64,000 nucleotides of DNA from Albugo candida (Eukaryota; Oomycota; Peronosporomycetes; Albuginales), in the NCBI GenBank assembly GCA_040437565.1, contig JBDOQK010000086.1:1-64000 (forward strand), written 5' to 3'. Shown here piece by piece: positions 25,131 to 37,300 of this stretch. The notes under the pieces were generated by a model, which saw only the letters and a list, made by a program, of their open reading frames with translations, had not been told where the DNA came from and did no database searches. The translations under genes and the position numbers were made by a program. The first letter of the stretch is position 1; every line of letters begins with the position of its first letter.

Positions 25131-25539
25131 AACAAAGAAGGAAATTCGGTAATGTGAGATTTTTCGGGACGCACGTACCACTGGAGAGCCCGAAAAACCC
25201 ACCGATTGAATCGTACCGCCTACGTCCAGAGAACAGATGTGGGATAGCGTGATGGGTTCCCGAAACCACAGCCGAAACCTGTGTGTTGAACTGTTTTTTT
25301 GGATGAGGAATATCTCCGACGACGTCAAAAGTGTAAATTCTTCGGAAGGAATGGAAACGTGTGACCGAATCTGAAACACTCAACAGTGGCTCAGAACGCT
25401 TTGAACGCAAACAAATGACAGCGCAATGAGCGGCTAGGGCCACTGAAGCGAAAAATACCGTCAAACGTATCGCAGTAACTTCAAAAGCCTCGGGATTTGA
25501 ATTTGTGCATCGACCTATTCATTCACAATGCGTCAAATC

Positions 25540-26470
25540 GAATTGGAGAAAGCGATGGAAACTCGAAATTTCCCGCTTACGAGATCTTCTTGAGCAGTCT
25601 TGTTGCTCCGTTGAAATGGCGCCGGAATGCCAGTGTCCTTGCCTTCCTCTACAGCTATCTACGCGACTGGAAGAGTCTATAAAGCAGCTCGCTCACGCAC
25701 TTTCACGAACCCATCAGGCCGATCAAACACGATGCAATATCCTCTCGTTTGTCATCCACTGTAGCTTTAATTCCCTCGTTCAGCGTACATTCTCTTCATC
25801 CTAACTGGCTCATTTCCGTGCAAAGCATACCTTCCGGATGCCGATTTAGATGTCTGTCTACTGGTACCTCAATCCATGGAACCGACGTGCTTTTTCTCTG
25901 TAATGCAAATGCTTTGTTATGCAGTGAGTAACGGCCAACACTGATCCGAATTGAATAGCGCATTGACAAGTGTACAGACTCCTTCGTGGATAAGCAGTAC
26001 GTGTCCCAACGGCAATACGGTTCTAAATGTGACGTTTGATAATGCGGACGTTCGAGGGATTCAATGTACGATCGATAATGTGGCTGTGGATCTCACTGTG
26101 AAGTTCGATGGAGCACTTGGAGCTCTTGTGCTCTTAGACACGATGGATCTTCGTATCGGTCGTCAGCTTTTCCTAAAGCAGAGTCTGGTTCTTATCAAAG
26201 CGTGGTGCGGGTACGATAGCTTGCTGTAACGAGGCGAGCAATGCAAAGTCTTGGAGTCCAAGCAAGGCACATGCTCGACGTATGCGGTGAATACGATTGG
26301 TATGACGCTATGCAATCGATGGGGCTACGATATCCGGCTTTCCCGTGAAGCTCTGCATCTGTTCTGGATCAGAGCACAGCAATATCGAGACCCCTTACAA
26401 AAACCAATACGAGTCGACAAAGTAGTGAGACTACAAGCTGCTGCCCAGCTAATGTCGGAGACCTGAAGCG
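25540..26470 (+). pseudogene. PAP/OAS1-type nucleotidyltransferase, broken
   Basis: The plus strand carries a nucleotidyltransferase fold of the poly(A) polymerase/OAS1 superfamily. A frame at 25,682-25,800 ends in NILSFVIHCSFNSLVQ-like sequence. In another frame 25,786-26,466 follows, with the G-S-F motif (25,807-25,815), the catalytic DADLD (25,837-25,851), a third acidic residue in VDLTV (about 26,089), and the substrate-binding part with FLKQSLVLIKAWCGYDS and CSTYAVNTIGM. This second stretch stays in one frame but is cut by a TGA near 25,942 and a TAA at 26,227. A frame change separates it from the upstream part. Members add nucleotides to RNA 3' ends. With a frame change and two stops it is a decayed copy. 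Sequence to 27.76 kb may hold more of its C-terminal part. Confidence 0.7.
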
Positions 26471-28177
26471 TGGATCTTCATTGCAGACATTTTCTCAATC
26501 GTGTGCTTCAAGTTAGCTATCAAGCCTCGTAAGAAGTAAAGTTTCAGTGTGGACTATATCGGAGCGGCATCACCGATCAGGACAATAAATGCGACATCTC
26601 TTGCTCTTGTTGAGAAGCAATTGAACGTTTGCCGCGTCTCAAATACACCTTTGATGCAACCACGGAAAACTTTAATAGCTGCAAATAGTCCGGATGATTT
26701 CTGTGAATCGTTCTGCTCGCCAACGTCCTTTATGTGGTAGCACTGGGATTGCAAGCAGTGCCAATGCACCACTTCGTATGGAAACAGAAGAGTGGTAGTA
26801 CGTTCACAACGAGGGTCTTCTACAAATACAAGCGGGACATCAGGACGCTCAGTAGTAATAACTAAATCGGAAGGTAGTGCCTCTCAGCGTTATACAACTC
26901 CTTCCAAGCAACTACGCCATTCAAGCATCGCGAATTCGCCTGTGAATAGAGAAGAAAAGCACTGCGTCTATCCAATATCGATCTCGGTCACATACCTGAC
27001 CACCTCCAAGCACCAACTCAGTCAAGTCGCGCTTCAGTGAGTATGCAAGAAATTCGAATGAATCGTTCCTGGGTAACAGAACGTAAGCGTCTAGGGTCCA
27101 CAATATCGACTAAAGCAATGTCGACGGCATGCAAATGAGGAGATGAATATCCATCAGACTCTAAACCACCAGAAATGCCATACATAAGCGAATCGGATCT
27201 GGAATCGGAGATATTGTCAGCACAACGGTGAACCGAATTCAATCATCGTTGAGTCCCCGCATGATGATGTTCGATTTCAGTGTGTATTGTTCGAGTGCTT
27301 CTTTGTGTCGCTACAGCAAAATGAGACACAAATTGGAGGAAGTAAATTGTTGAGAAAGCACTATCAGAATATCATTCTGAGTGTCCGATCAGCGATCAGT
27401 CCCTTTCAGACATTGGTCCATCAAGGAAGCCACTAATGCTTGCTAACTGAGGGGACGCAAACAACACAATTGAAGCAGCCTGAATGTTGTACTGAACACT
27501 GATGCAATTTACTGTGTCAGTGACTCCTTTCATTGTGGGACTTCGGATACTATTTGATGCATGTAATCTAGCGGCGTGTTCACGAGCCTATTGTCATCAA
27601 ATGCGACGGAAAATGTTGAGAATCCACACAAGATGGAATGTCGTTGACCGAATGAATTCCTCCAGCACAAACTCTGGTAATTTAATAACTATATGTCGCG
27701 GGTACGCGTTATTAATGACGTCTCAGAACGTGGATTCTAAACACAGCAACAAAGGGTAACATTGTATTGATGCTCTCGGGAAGAATTCTATCCAACTCTT
27801 TCTGATACGGTTATGTCCGATTACGAGAGGCTCTAACGATAATATATTAACAGGGGGAGAAAACCATGGAAGAAGCCAAATCATTTGTGGCGGAAGCGTT
27901 CTGATCTCGCTGCGTAACTTTATAAGCGTGACCTATCGTAGACTCGATTGTTTTACCACGGCAACCTTGAATTGAATGGAGAAATCGCTGCTGCCTACGA
28001 TGTACAGATCGAAGGGTGTGAGCAAAAACTGGGAGCTCAAGCATTGAATGAATGCCTTCTCCTATCCGCATGTACCTTATTGATGACACTGAGCCGATTC
28101 TGAAGGGTATGTATTCAACTATCTCAGTCGACTGGCAAAGGTTTATTCAACATTCGGACAAGATACATGACGAGAAT
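26471..28177. other. Possible 3' remains of the nucleotidyltransferase gene
   Basis: Plus-strand frames at 26,549-26,740, 26,792-27,040 (serine/threonine-rich) and 27,502-27,759 look protein-like, in the position where a disordered C-terminal tail would lie. None has a recognisable motif and the frames differ. Confidence 0.3.
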
Positions 28178-28277
28178 NNNNNNNNNNNNNNNNNNNNNNN
28201 NNNNNNNNNNNNNNNNNNNNNNNNNNNNNNNNNNNNNNNNNNNNNNNNNNNNNNNNNNNNNNNNNNNNNNNNNNNNN
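28178..28277. other. Assembly gap, 100 N, no flank duplication
   Basis: A run of 100 N whose flanks are unlike. It sits about 95 bases before copy B of the segmental duplication becomes recognisable, so the left limit of copy B may be hidden. Confidence 0.9.
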
Positions 28278-28854
28278 AGATGATAGCGAATACTCTTAGT
28301 AATCTTCGCTGCCTTGTTCCGCAGCTTCTTCAGTATCTGACTGGATATCCAACGAGTCGGTCTGTCTTCACCATTAAGTAAACAGATTGGACTCAAACAT
28401 TCGTCATAAGCGACACAATCTGTCGACAGCATCGATGTAGGGTAAATAAAAATGTCAGGTAGTCGATGCCACAATTTTAAAGGTAAAGTACATCTTTTCT
28501 GTTAGAATTACAGACGTGCACATGGACATGCGATAGATCCGTTTGCTGGAAGCGATATACTAAGCTGTAATGTAGTTCGAAAGTCGAACAAAAGTCAGCT
28601 ACATGGCGTCTTATCTATATAAAGTGGAATGTGATTCTTTTTGCTGTTCAAGTTGCAGCGTTCTGAAGGAACTGCGACATCTAACGATGGTACGATGTGA
28701 GATTCCGATTTCTATGATGCCGTGTACACATGGATGAAAATTTGCGCTAGCGTCAGTCGCCCATCGTTGCACTCTAGCTACAAGTCAAGTTGATAGATAC
28801 ACTAGTTTTTGTGGCTCAGCCTGCATTCTATCATTAGCAGCCAAGGCAAGCTCC

Positions 28855-29571
28855 ATGGTCCGAACTTTTTTCCATCTCGTACTTGGATGGTTTCTATTGA
28901 TCACACAATCGCACCAGAATGGTTGCTTTGTAGGAGAGGGAACCAAAATCGTATGCAAGTTGGATCAAGAACTCAAACACTCGTGGTCGGTTCAAGAACT
29001 CAAACACTCGTGGTCGGTTCCAGAACTCAAATACTCGTGCAACCCGCAACCGAAACTTAAGATTGCCACTCTTCAAGATCTCAAGAAAAATGTTCTTGAT
29101 ATAAGTGCTGCCAATTTAGGTTGCGAAGCAATCTCCGTCACGTTTTTTGGATTAGAAAACTTTACAATATCTCCAGATTTGGTGTATCCACCTGAACCCT
29201 TTGTAACTGTACAATCACGTACATTCGTCTCATTTACCATTATAGGTACGAACTACCCCGATCATATCTCTCTCGATACATGTATAGTAAATCCTCTTGA
29301 TCTTACTAAAACCGAAACAAATATTCCTAACGAATACGCAACGGAAGTTGCAAAAAAGAATAAATTATCCGTAAGCATTGGTGCTATGAAAACTAGCTTG
29401 GTTCTTAATACTGCGCAAGTAAAAGCGAATGCCCAATATGGTGAACTGAAACTAGGGCAGAAGGCGCTGATGCAACTGGGTTTCGTAATCGTAAAATCCA
29501 TCCATTTTGAAGATTGGCATTTGTTGTTTGATAAAGTCAGTATAACAGCTCCAACAGAGACATTAATATAG
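28855..29571 (+). CDS. Secreted protein with short tandem repeats, candidate effector
   Basis: An intact ATG-to-stop frame of 238 residues, the only long clean single-exon gene in this part of the window. Residues 1-20 look like a signal peptide: basic start (MVR), then a hydrophobic core (FHLVLGWFLLI), with likely cleavage around 18-22. Residues 38-64 are a tandem repeat of nine residues, QELKHSWSV twice and a third altered copy PELKYSCN. The remaining 170 residues alternate hydrophobic and polar positions as in beta-rich secreted folds. Five cysteines are seen (24, 34, 62, 90, 143). No RXLR motif is visible. I do not recognise the family. A secreted effector is an inference from size, signal and setting. 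An overlapping frame at 28,809-29,060 exists only because the repeat unit is a multiple of three. The TAG stop is at 29,569-29,571. Confidence 0.75.
   Translation: MVRTFFHLVLGWFLLITQSHQNGCFVGEGTKIVCKLDQELKHSWSVQELKHSWSVPELKYSCNPQPKLKIATLQDLKKNVLDISAANLGCEAISVTFFGLENFTISPDLVYPPEPFVTVQSRTFVSFTIIGTNYPDHISLDTCIVNPLDLTKTETNIPNEYATEVAKKNKLSVSIGAMKTSLVLNTAQVKANAQYGELKLGQKALMQLGFVIVKSIHFEDWHLLFDKVSITAPTETLI
28966..29046 (+). repeat. 27-bp coding tandem repeat, three copies
   Basis: Copies at 28,966-28,992 and 28,993-29,019 are identical; the third (29,020-29,046) has drifted. The unit is a multiple of three and codes for nine residues with a conserved tryptophan, so copy number can change without breaking the frame. 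Confidence 0.9.
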
Positions 29572-30339
29572 TAAGCATTCTCACAAAAGGTCGGAAGAAT
29601 AATGTAATAGTTACTCTCTACGATTCATACGACTGTAAAGCTTCTCTATCAGGAGTCTATTACTCTTTGATTTCAAATTAGATGACTCAGTTTGAACTAA
29701 TTTCAGTTGAATTTAATCGAGCAAACCTCAGCAAAATGCCGGATCACAAACAAGGAGCGTGTGGTAAACTGATAACACTCACAGATCACCATTGCATACA
29801 TACAATGATGCAAGAAGCAGGTTCTAGTCCAAGGCCTAACAGTTACATTTTATTAACTTCTAGTGCGGTCGCTTATCGTCCTTACCCCTACCAAACTCTG
29901 ACATTGGTTCCAACGTTGACGCGTGTGCCACGAAGGTTCAAAACCGATATACAAACCGATCTGTATCAGACACAGCGACAAATCAGACGCTCTCGACTGC
30001 TGAAAAAGCGCACAGCTTTTCGTCCAAATTACGATTTGGCCACAAGCTCCATCATCTATTCTGCTGAACGTTCTGCTTCATACTATCACCACTATTGTAC
30101 TCTTTCAATCCCATCGAAACGTCCTCTTTGCGTAATATGTCGTATCAGATATTGATATGCTTAGAGAACTCGATCAGAGAATTCAGTTCCCCGTAACCGT
30201 ACCTGCATCCAACTCAAATACCACCCCGTAGCAGCAATGCATAAACACTCAACAAACGAAAAGCATTTCGAATGGAGTGAGTATTGAAGTCGTTAGCTAA
30301 AAACGCCAGAGCTCATAGATCAAAAGCTAATTGACGCGG

Positions 30340-31870
30340 CCGTTTCCACGTTCACCAAATCTATATGAAAAGATGCAAGCGGCTAATGGAAGCAAAATCA
30401 AAGCATTTTATCGCCCTCCTGAGTGATGTTCACATAACAGTATCGACGTGGCCTTGAATATTTGACGAAATTGATCGTGGAAACACCTCTAAATGGCCAA
30501 TGTCGGGTGGATAGAGCGCAAACCTAAGGTTTTTCCACGAAGGATTGTCGTGCAGCCATGAAGGTTAAGAGTGAGAAGAGCTTTCAGTCACTGAAATAAA
30601 GAGCTCGTTAGACTCCCGTTCCTCTTCCACAAACATCGAGGAACTGTCCGATCGATTTATATGGCCAAAGCGCTTTTCCACAATGAGATGAAGAACACGA
30701 CACAGACGATGTGTTAGGTATCGGTGGCAAACATTTTTGACCAGAGGCTATTGTATCAGGCTCAAATCTCATATCCTTAATCTCAATTGTACCTTCGGTC
30801 TCGTTAACACAAACTCACGTTAGTGGAACTGAATGCTTACATCAAAATGGGTCAAGTCGGGACCCGCATCGACGAAGCAGCTCTGGAAAAAGTCGATCAT
30901 ATCGGTATGCTCTTAGCAAGAGCGGATGTTCTTATTTGATTGGGGAAAAAAGAGAAAGCCAAAGGCTTCAGTGATCGCGGCTCTCAATGTATAGAAAATA
31001 AAAGTACACAACCTCAATTCCTGTAAATTTATTTAGAATCGGACTCTCCTCCCTTTTTATCAGACTCAAGCCATTGAATTCGCTGAGCGCGCGGTATAGG
31101 ATTCCACTTTGCTTTTGAGACAAGATGCCGACGATATTCATGTTTTTCGGTTTGAGCCGACACACTGACGCGTTCTTTGCATGCATTTGAATGAAGCAAG
31201 CGTGATTTGGAGACTGCTGAGTGCTGGATTCTCTTGACAGCGACTGGATTCTCGCGATCGGTACGCTGGAAGCTTTCAGTCACAATGTAGCAGAGCGACC
31301 ATTTCGGTGATAAATCTTTAGGATGTTACGCCAGACAACATCCCTGCCCTCTTCCTCCGTGGCAAATATAGAAACGTGGGTATCACTACAAGCAATCCCA
31401 AGCCGACTACACGAAATTATCCAGTCGCAGCTCCCCAAGTCGTGAAGAAGTCCTAGTGGATCAATCGAAAGGCTGATTTTCAAAAGAGAAATAACCTCAG
31501 GTATCGAGATCTCGAGTCTAAAATGAATTTAAAAAGAACGAATGACGGCGCTCGAGGTCTACTTCTTTGTGCTCGTGTTTTACTCGCTTGAACGGCTATG
31601 AAGCATCGCTTCCGGATTACAATCGCATATTAAATCAATTTCGAATCATTCGGACGGAAAATTGAAACACCTAAGTGCTCAAGAAGCATTTCATACGCAA
31701 ACACAAGAACAAGCAGATAGAGCGATCTACTGGTTATTTTGACATACGATGAATATGTCGATATTAATATCACTGAAAATAAAGAAGCAATCCAGACAAC
31801 GTTAGATTCTCCAAGACGCATTCTCGACTGAAAAGTCTGAGAAACTCTTCGATCCGATCGCACCGCCTAC
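30340..31870 (+). pseudogene. TPR-like repeat protein, broken (copy B)
   Basis: This aligns closely with copy A at 23,720-25,130, for example around GGAGACTGCT and CGTGGCAAAT. Protein pieces such as LLARADVLI and LFLRGKYRNVGITTSNPKPT lie in different frames. No frame exceeds about 85 codons. It is at least as decayed as copy A, so neither copy appears to make a full protein. The identity of the original gene is unknown beyond the TPR-like helices. Confidence 0.45.
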
Positions 31871-31890
31871 GTCAAGAGAGCATTTCAGTG

Positions 31891-34329
31891 TTTATAATTT
31901 ATTGAAATATCAAAAAGTGCTTGCTGGAGCACCCAAGCGCAATTCTTATGGCAGACGTGGCAGATATCGATCTATTTGCTAATTCTACAAAAAGTGCTGT
32001 GTGGTAGCACAGGAGAGTCTCAGACACTTTTAATTAGTTGCTTGGAACAAAATAATCCTAGACTGAAAAACGACGGCTACAAGTGGATAGTTTCTACTGA
32101 AGGCATCGATGGTACATTATTATTCGTTCATGTAGCTACAAACACATGGGAAAGTATACCATCAGTGAGCAACATGCTTGAGCGGGATCACCTGGCCAAG
32201 TAACAGTACATCAGACTAATCTTCCGCTTGGATCTGAACAACTGATCAGATATTGAGGGAATGAAGCAAAAAAGAAGCCATAGTGTGTTTTAGGGCACGA
32301 GAACGCTTTCTTTATTACGTGAATTATGTGTCAAAACAAACGCCGCAGGAGGGTTTGATGAATAATATGTGGAGTGAGTCTTCTATATGCAATAAACTGT
32401 ATAGAAATTGAATTTTTTTAGATTCGTGTCTTAGGGATGAATGTGCCATGGTACAACAACTTTGCCATTGAAGGATGTGTGTACATTTGTTCAACTAGAA
32501 ACTGTCGACAATATTGAAACTGTCTGGCGAGATGCCTGAGCTGATGGGATTAATCTTCGAGAAGATTTGCTAATTCACTTCATCAGATCGCAGCAAGGGA
32601 TCAGACTAAAACAGAACCATACCTCCTGACAATGAAGTCCCGTTTTCTAACAAGAACTAAAGCATTTTCTGGAAAGGCTTGCTCAAAGCTGAGAAAGTAT
32701 GGTTACTTGGGACAGTGTACATCTGAGCCATGAAGAAACGACCATGTTATCTTTGAGTTTATTCACAGATCTAGAGATACACGTCACAACTCGTAAATGC
32801 CATAGCCAAAGTGGTTGCATTAAATCCAGTAAAGATTGTACGCCAGACAGCATTCTGTGAATAGTTTGGCTTTATTACTGACTGAATAAAAACGGGCACC
32901 TGCTGGACAAAACAAGGATGATGTATCGCACCTCAGTCCTGGCTGCTTTCGTGTAAAGCACAAACATGAAAAAGCCCCCGGCTGTCTGAAATGTTTTTGA
33001 GGCATCAAAACTTGGGAACCATCGCGACACCCTTCCCTGATCTCACTTACAGAAGATTTGAAAGCTGGGAAAGAGTTGAGATGATTCCTCAAGGACACCT
33101 CTGAACGCGAAGATTTGCAGCTCTTGCCCGGCATTTTGTGCCTCGATGAAGCGGATCGCAAATAGGTTGCTTTCGACTTGAATCAGGTTTCAATCAAAGA
33201 CTAATTATGTGTCATTCACCGAATTAGGTGAATCCAAGGCGTCAAGGATGCAATTGTTACGGTCATCAGGTGGAAGAAAAACGATCCTAACGATCAGGTT
33301 GAAGTAGCATATTTTTACAGAATGCTTCATCTGTCTCGCACCCTAGCGCAAAGCTTGGCTCGTATACTTGATAAAGCGATTTTTATGGATGTTGAATTCT
33401 AAACTGCTATCAAACTGAAAGGAATGCGCTAATAAGGGTAGATTGTGGGTTGGGGTATTCATATAATCATTATCTTCAGCAAAGAACCAGTCCTTAATGC
33501 GACAGATTACTTGGGGCTATCGAACAAACGGAAGCATGAGAGCCCAAAGAGAAAGACGAATCAGATTGAATGATTATTTGATACCAAAGTTGCAAACCCA
33601 ACGCTTTGTTTGATTGACACAAAAGGCTCTCTGAAGACAGTAACGAGAGGAATGAAAAATGGTTTAATTACATTATTTATACGAGTTGGGTGCTTTCATC
33701 TGCGCATCAACTTGTAAACTTTATGACGGCCACTACCCATTGTATGACATGACCTGCCATGTCCGATGATTATGTGTTTATGTGTGTGTGGGGTGAAAAT
33801 ATCACAGCGATATATACTCCCATTGTCGTTGATGATGATATTTTCCAGGTTGATGTCACATTGTACGATATTTCCGTCGTAGAATACTGTTGAATGGCGA
33901 AAAAATGTCCTGACTGTATACCTTGCATATCAAGTCTTCTCTGTCTAATTACTGCATACTGCCTGACTTTACGAAATGATCACTGATAAGCCAAACCGAA
34001 TTTAGAAGTACAAAGGGCCCCACTCGTTTACTACACTCCTCAAATCGAAAAATACTTCAATACTTGCGCATAAAAATGCCTTCCCTTCATTGCTTTCCCT
34101 TTGTTGGATCTCGGATTTATTACTTACTCTTGAATTGCTGTTTCCGTGGCTGTTAAGTGTTCAATGATGAAGATATAGTTGGGAATCGTACATGACAAAG
34201 CCAGAATCCAGTTCTACCATTTGATTTGTAAAGCGATGGTGCTGCAACTATTGGAAAGTAAAGACTCCACATTGCCATCCGCCAGGCGTTTTGGAGAAAA
34301 TATCCAAGGATCCAAATAGTGGTTTCGTA
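31891..34329. other. Unidentified, decayed coding likely
   Basis: The best piece is a plus-strand frame of 75 codons (31,976-32,203) ending with LFVHVATNTWESIPSVSN. Around 33.0-33.4 kb short plus-strand stretches such as VVIRWKKNDPNDQVEVAY-like and MLHLSRTLAQSLARILDKA look like real protein but are interrupted. I recognise no family. Confidence 0.3.
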
Positions 34330-37300
34330 TGCCTTCCGCTGGGACTGTACCAACGCGGTGGCTTCGTAATCAAGGTGGCCATAGAAAGAGAAACTAACAG
34401 TCATGAATAATATACTTCCTTCTATTTTTACCACCTTTCAGTGAAAAAACTTCTTATTCCGGGCGGTATTTACGACTGGTAATGAGCCCAACACCTATGG
34501 CACAAGTTTCTCGAGATCAACTACAAGCGCTAACCACGACTCACATCAACAACGATGGAGCCAGTACGCTTTTATGTGCTAATGAGAACATGGGAAGGCT
34601 ACTGAACACGATCACTGAACAGAAAGGTAACATTGAAGCTCACCTCAATAGACTTGAATCTCGGAGACTCTAGGAGGACCAAGCTTCGGTCGTGTCCGCC
34701 GGAAGCAGCACTTTTCGCGTTTATGCGGAGACGCGCCGGACTTGGCCGGAATATGACGATATCCTCTCTTGACGACGAGTAGATACGGAGTCCAGCGCGA
34801 CATCACGCTTCAGGAAAGGGGCATCAGCGATTGCGTGATGAAGGTGGCAGACAAGGAGCACCCATGTAGCCACCAACGGGTCCATCATACAGGCTAGTTC
34901 CAGCACCGTCGTACTTTGCACCGCAAAGACCCCTGCAGATAAGGGAGCTGAAGCTTGCCATCACAAATCTAGACGACAATGAAATGTACCCAGGCCTCGG
35001 GAGGGTTTGGACCCTGGGAAAAACGGTTTCTGCGGAAGGTCAAGATAGCTGAAGACCTCTGTGGGTGCATGTGCACGGAAGAAACAAAGGTGGAATTTCT
35101 CGGTCTACATCTATCCGGTAAAGCTGTACAGCACTTTCACAACCAGGTAGACATCTGATACGAGGAAAACCCTCAAATTTAGTTCTCAATGGACCGACTG
35201 AACACCAAGTTCGGTCCGCGAATTTCGAAGTCACAAACGTTCAAGCTTTTCGCATCGAAGAAAAAGGAGACTGTATCGTGGAATGGTCACATGCTGTACC
35301 TGATGGCTTTGAGTGATGCTATCGGTGGTGCTCACGATCAAGTTCTCGAAAATAATGCCAAGTTTGCCAGCTCTTCGAGTGACTTTCAGGGCATGTTTAT
35401 TGGCACGACTAAGTCCTTATCGTGAGGAGTACTTACGACATGGTCCATTTTGCGCAGCTAAATGATCCAAGAAATCGTCTGAGAAGCAAGCCAACAGTGG
35501 CCGCTCTTAATGGCACTGATGTTGAACAACTTAGAAAAAGTAGGAGCGCCAAAGGAGAAATCCAGGTGCCTGCTTCAAGTGTGGAAAGAAGGTCATTACA
35601 AACGCGACTGCAAGCAAGAAGTGAAGAAGAAATTTTCGCTGGCAGTTGCAGAAAATGTCGAAGCCACATGGCAATAGATTTTCGATAGTGGATCGAGTCG
35701 TCATCTAGTTACGACACCATCACAACTCGACAATACAAAAGAACGCGATGAAGAATGCCTGATTCCAAATAGAGAGAGTCTGAAAATCCAGCTCAAAGGA
35801 AACTCTGACTTAGTAGCACGCGTCGATGGTGATCTTCGATGCATCAAACTTAGCGACGTGTAATACTCGGCAGATCTTTCGTGGAATATACTTTCGTATG
35901 GAAGAATCGAAGAAAATTCTTATGACCTTCGTTATGATGGACGCACGCGTTCAATGGTCCGACGCAGCGACGGTTTTAAGATCTCCGATGTTGACAAGAA
36001 CAACAATGAAGAATAGGTGTTACGTGTTACAATCCCCGATGCACAAGCGTGAAGGCTACTGGATTTTCACTTTTGATTTGCACATCTGGCTTATGACACC
36101 ATTGAGAGAACGGCTAACGACCCAGAGAGCGGCATAATTCTTACGAATGAAGAAAGTTCAGCGTGATAACATGCGCGCTGGCGCGTAATAAACAGTCGAC
36201 CAAAGACACTGGAATAAATTCTCCTATCGACCGATTATGTGTCGTTATCTGTAGCGATATCAAGGGTCCAATCACTTCAATAGACAGCTGTGAAAAAAGA
36301 TACCTTATCAATTTCGTGGATAAAAAAAGCAAATACTGCCGTGCGGTTCTGGCGAAACGAAGGACAAGGCGACCAAGTCATTCGAGAACTTCCTCTTATA
36401 CTTTGAGAAGCGCTTTGATTGTAGGATTTACTGCCTACGCACCGATGGTGAAGGCGAGTACAGGGTCATCGACCCGTTTTGTGAAAAATCCGGAGTGCGA
36501 CTTCAGGTGTCGGAAGCGGGGAACCAAGCGTCGAACGGTAAGGCGGAGATTCTGCATCGGACAGAAATGAACATGGTGCGCTCCATGAGTTTTGGATCAG
36601 GGGTGCTATTGAGTTTTTGGGATGACGCTGCAGAATATGCGTCCTACATTCTCAACCGCAGACCGACGATAGGAAATGAGAATCGTGCTTCGCCGATTGA
36701 AGTTCTGACGGGTTCCAGCCCAAAGCTGACGGATATTGTTATTTTTGGCTCTCCGTGCACCGCAATCCAGAAACCGAAATACAAGAACCTCGATCAACTT
36801 TAAGAGTGCAATTTATGATTGGCAAGAGCGACGTAATAAAAGGGTAGAGTGCTGTTTACCAAGGATCGCGTAGTGCGAACAACGCAGCATGTCTGAAATA
36901 TTAAGACCCTAAGCGATGATGCAAACGCGCAGCTTGTTCGTCTAACAAATAAAGACAACGCGGAAGAAGCTAACAACAAGAAGACCGCTTATCCTCTTGA
37001 CATGAGTGTCGAATCAGCATCTGAGATGGACGCTTTATGTAACATACAGACAGAAACAACCAGCGATGTTTGCATGTCGGGTGGATCTGCGAGTGGTAAC
37101 GAAAAACTTCAAGAATCAGGGCAAGCGTGGCGGAAGAACAAGTAATCTGAACAAAGCTACAGTCAATCAGCCAGAAGTGAAGATGAGGAAGAGATTCAAT
37201 GAAACAAAGATCCCACCACGCGAGATTAGAGGTGCTGTTTATCGTGCGGATCCGAAGAATTGGAGAGAAGTCATGAATAGTGACAAGTTTGTGGAGTGGG

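Larger units (their letters stand above)
21555..25225. repeat. Segmental duplication, copy A
   Basis: This segment aligns by eye with 28,372-31,890 (copy B) in the same orientation and order: a conserved leader (about 21,555-22,310), a secreted-protein gene (decayed here), a spacer that starts with the shared stretch TCTCACAAAAGGTC, and a TPR-like gene. Similarity varies along its length. It is strong in the leader and TPR part and weak inside the secreted-protein gene. Similarity ends near 25,225, after the shared CGTACCGCC/GCACCGCC stretch. The divergence points to an old duplication, not assembly doubling. Confidence 0.7.
28372..31890. repeat. Segmental duplication, copy B
   Basis: This is the partner of 21,555-25,225 in the same orientation. 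It holds the leader (28,372-28,850), the intact secreted-protein gene, a spacer (29,575-30,340) and the broken TPR-like gene. Downstream of 31,890 it differs from copy A, where the nucleotidyltransferase follows. Confidence 0.7.

Noticed and set aside
25786-26466. Stop-codon reassignment or read-through to explain the in-frame TGA and TAA of the nucleotidyltransferase
   Set aside because: A frame change also separates it from its upstream part, and neighbouring genes are decayed too; ordinary pseudogene decay is simpler.
28945-29046. CRISPR-like short repeats
   Set aside because: The repeats are directly adjacent without spacers and are in-frame coding repeats in a eukaryotic gene.
28809-29060. 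83-codon plus-strand frame with repeats reading VGSRTQTLV
   Set aside because: It is the other reading of the 27-bp repeat inside the secreted-protein gene, which has the signal peptide and the longer frame.
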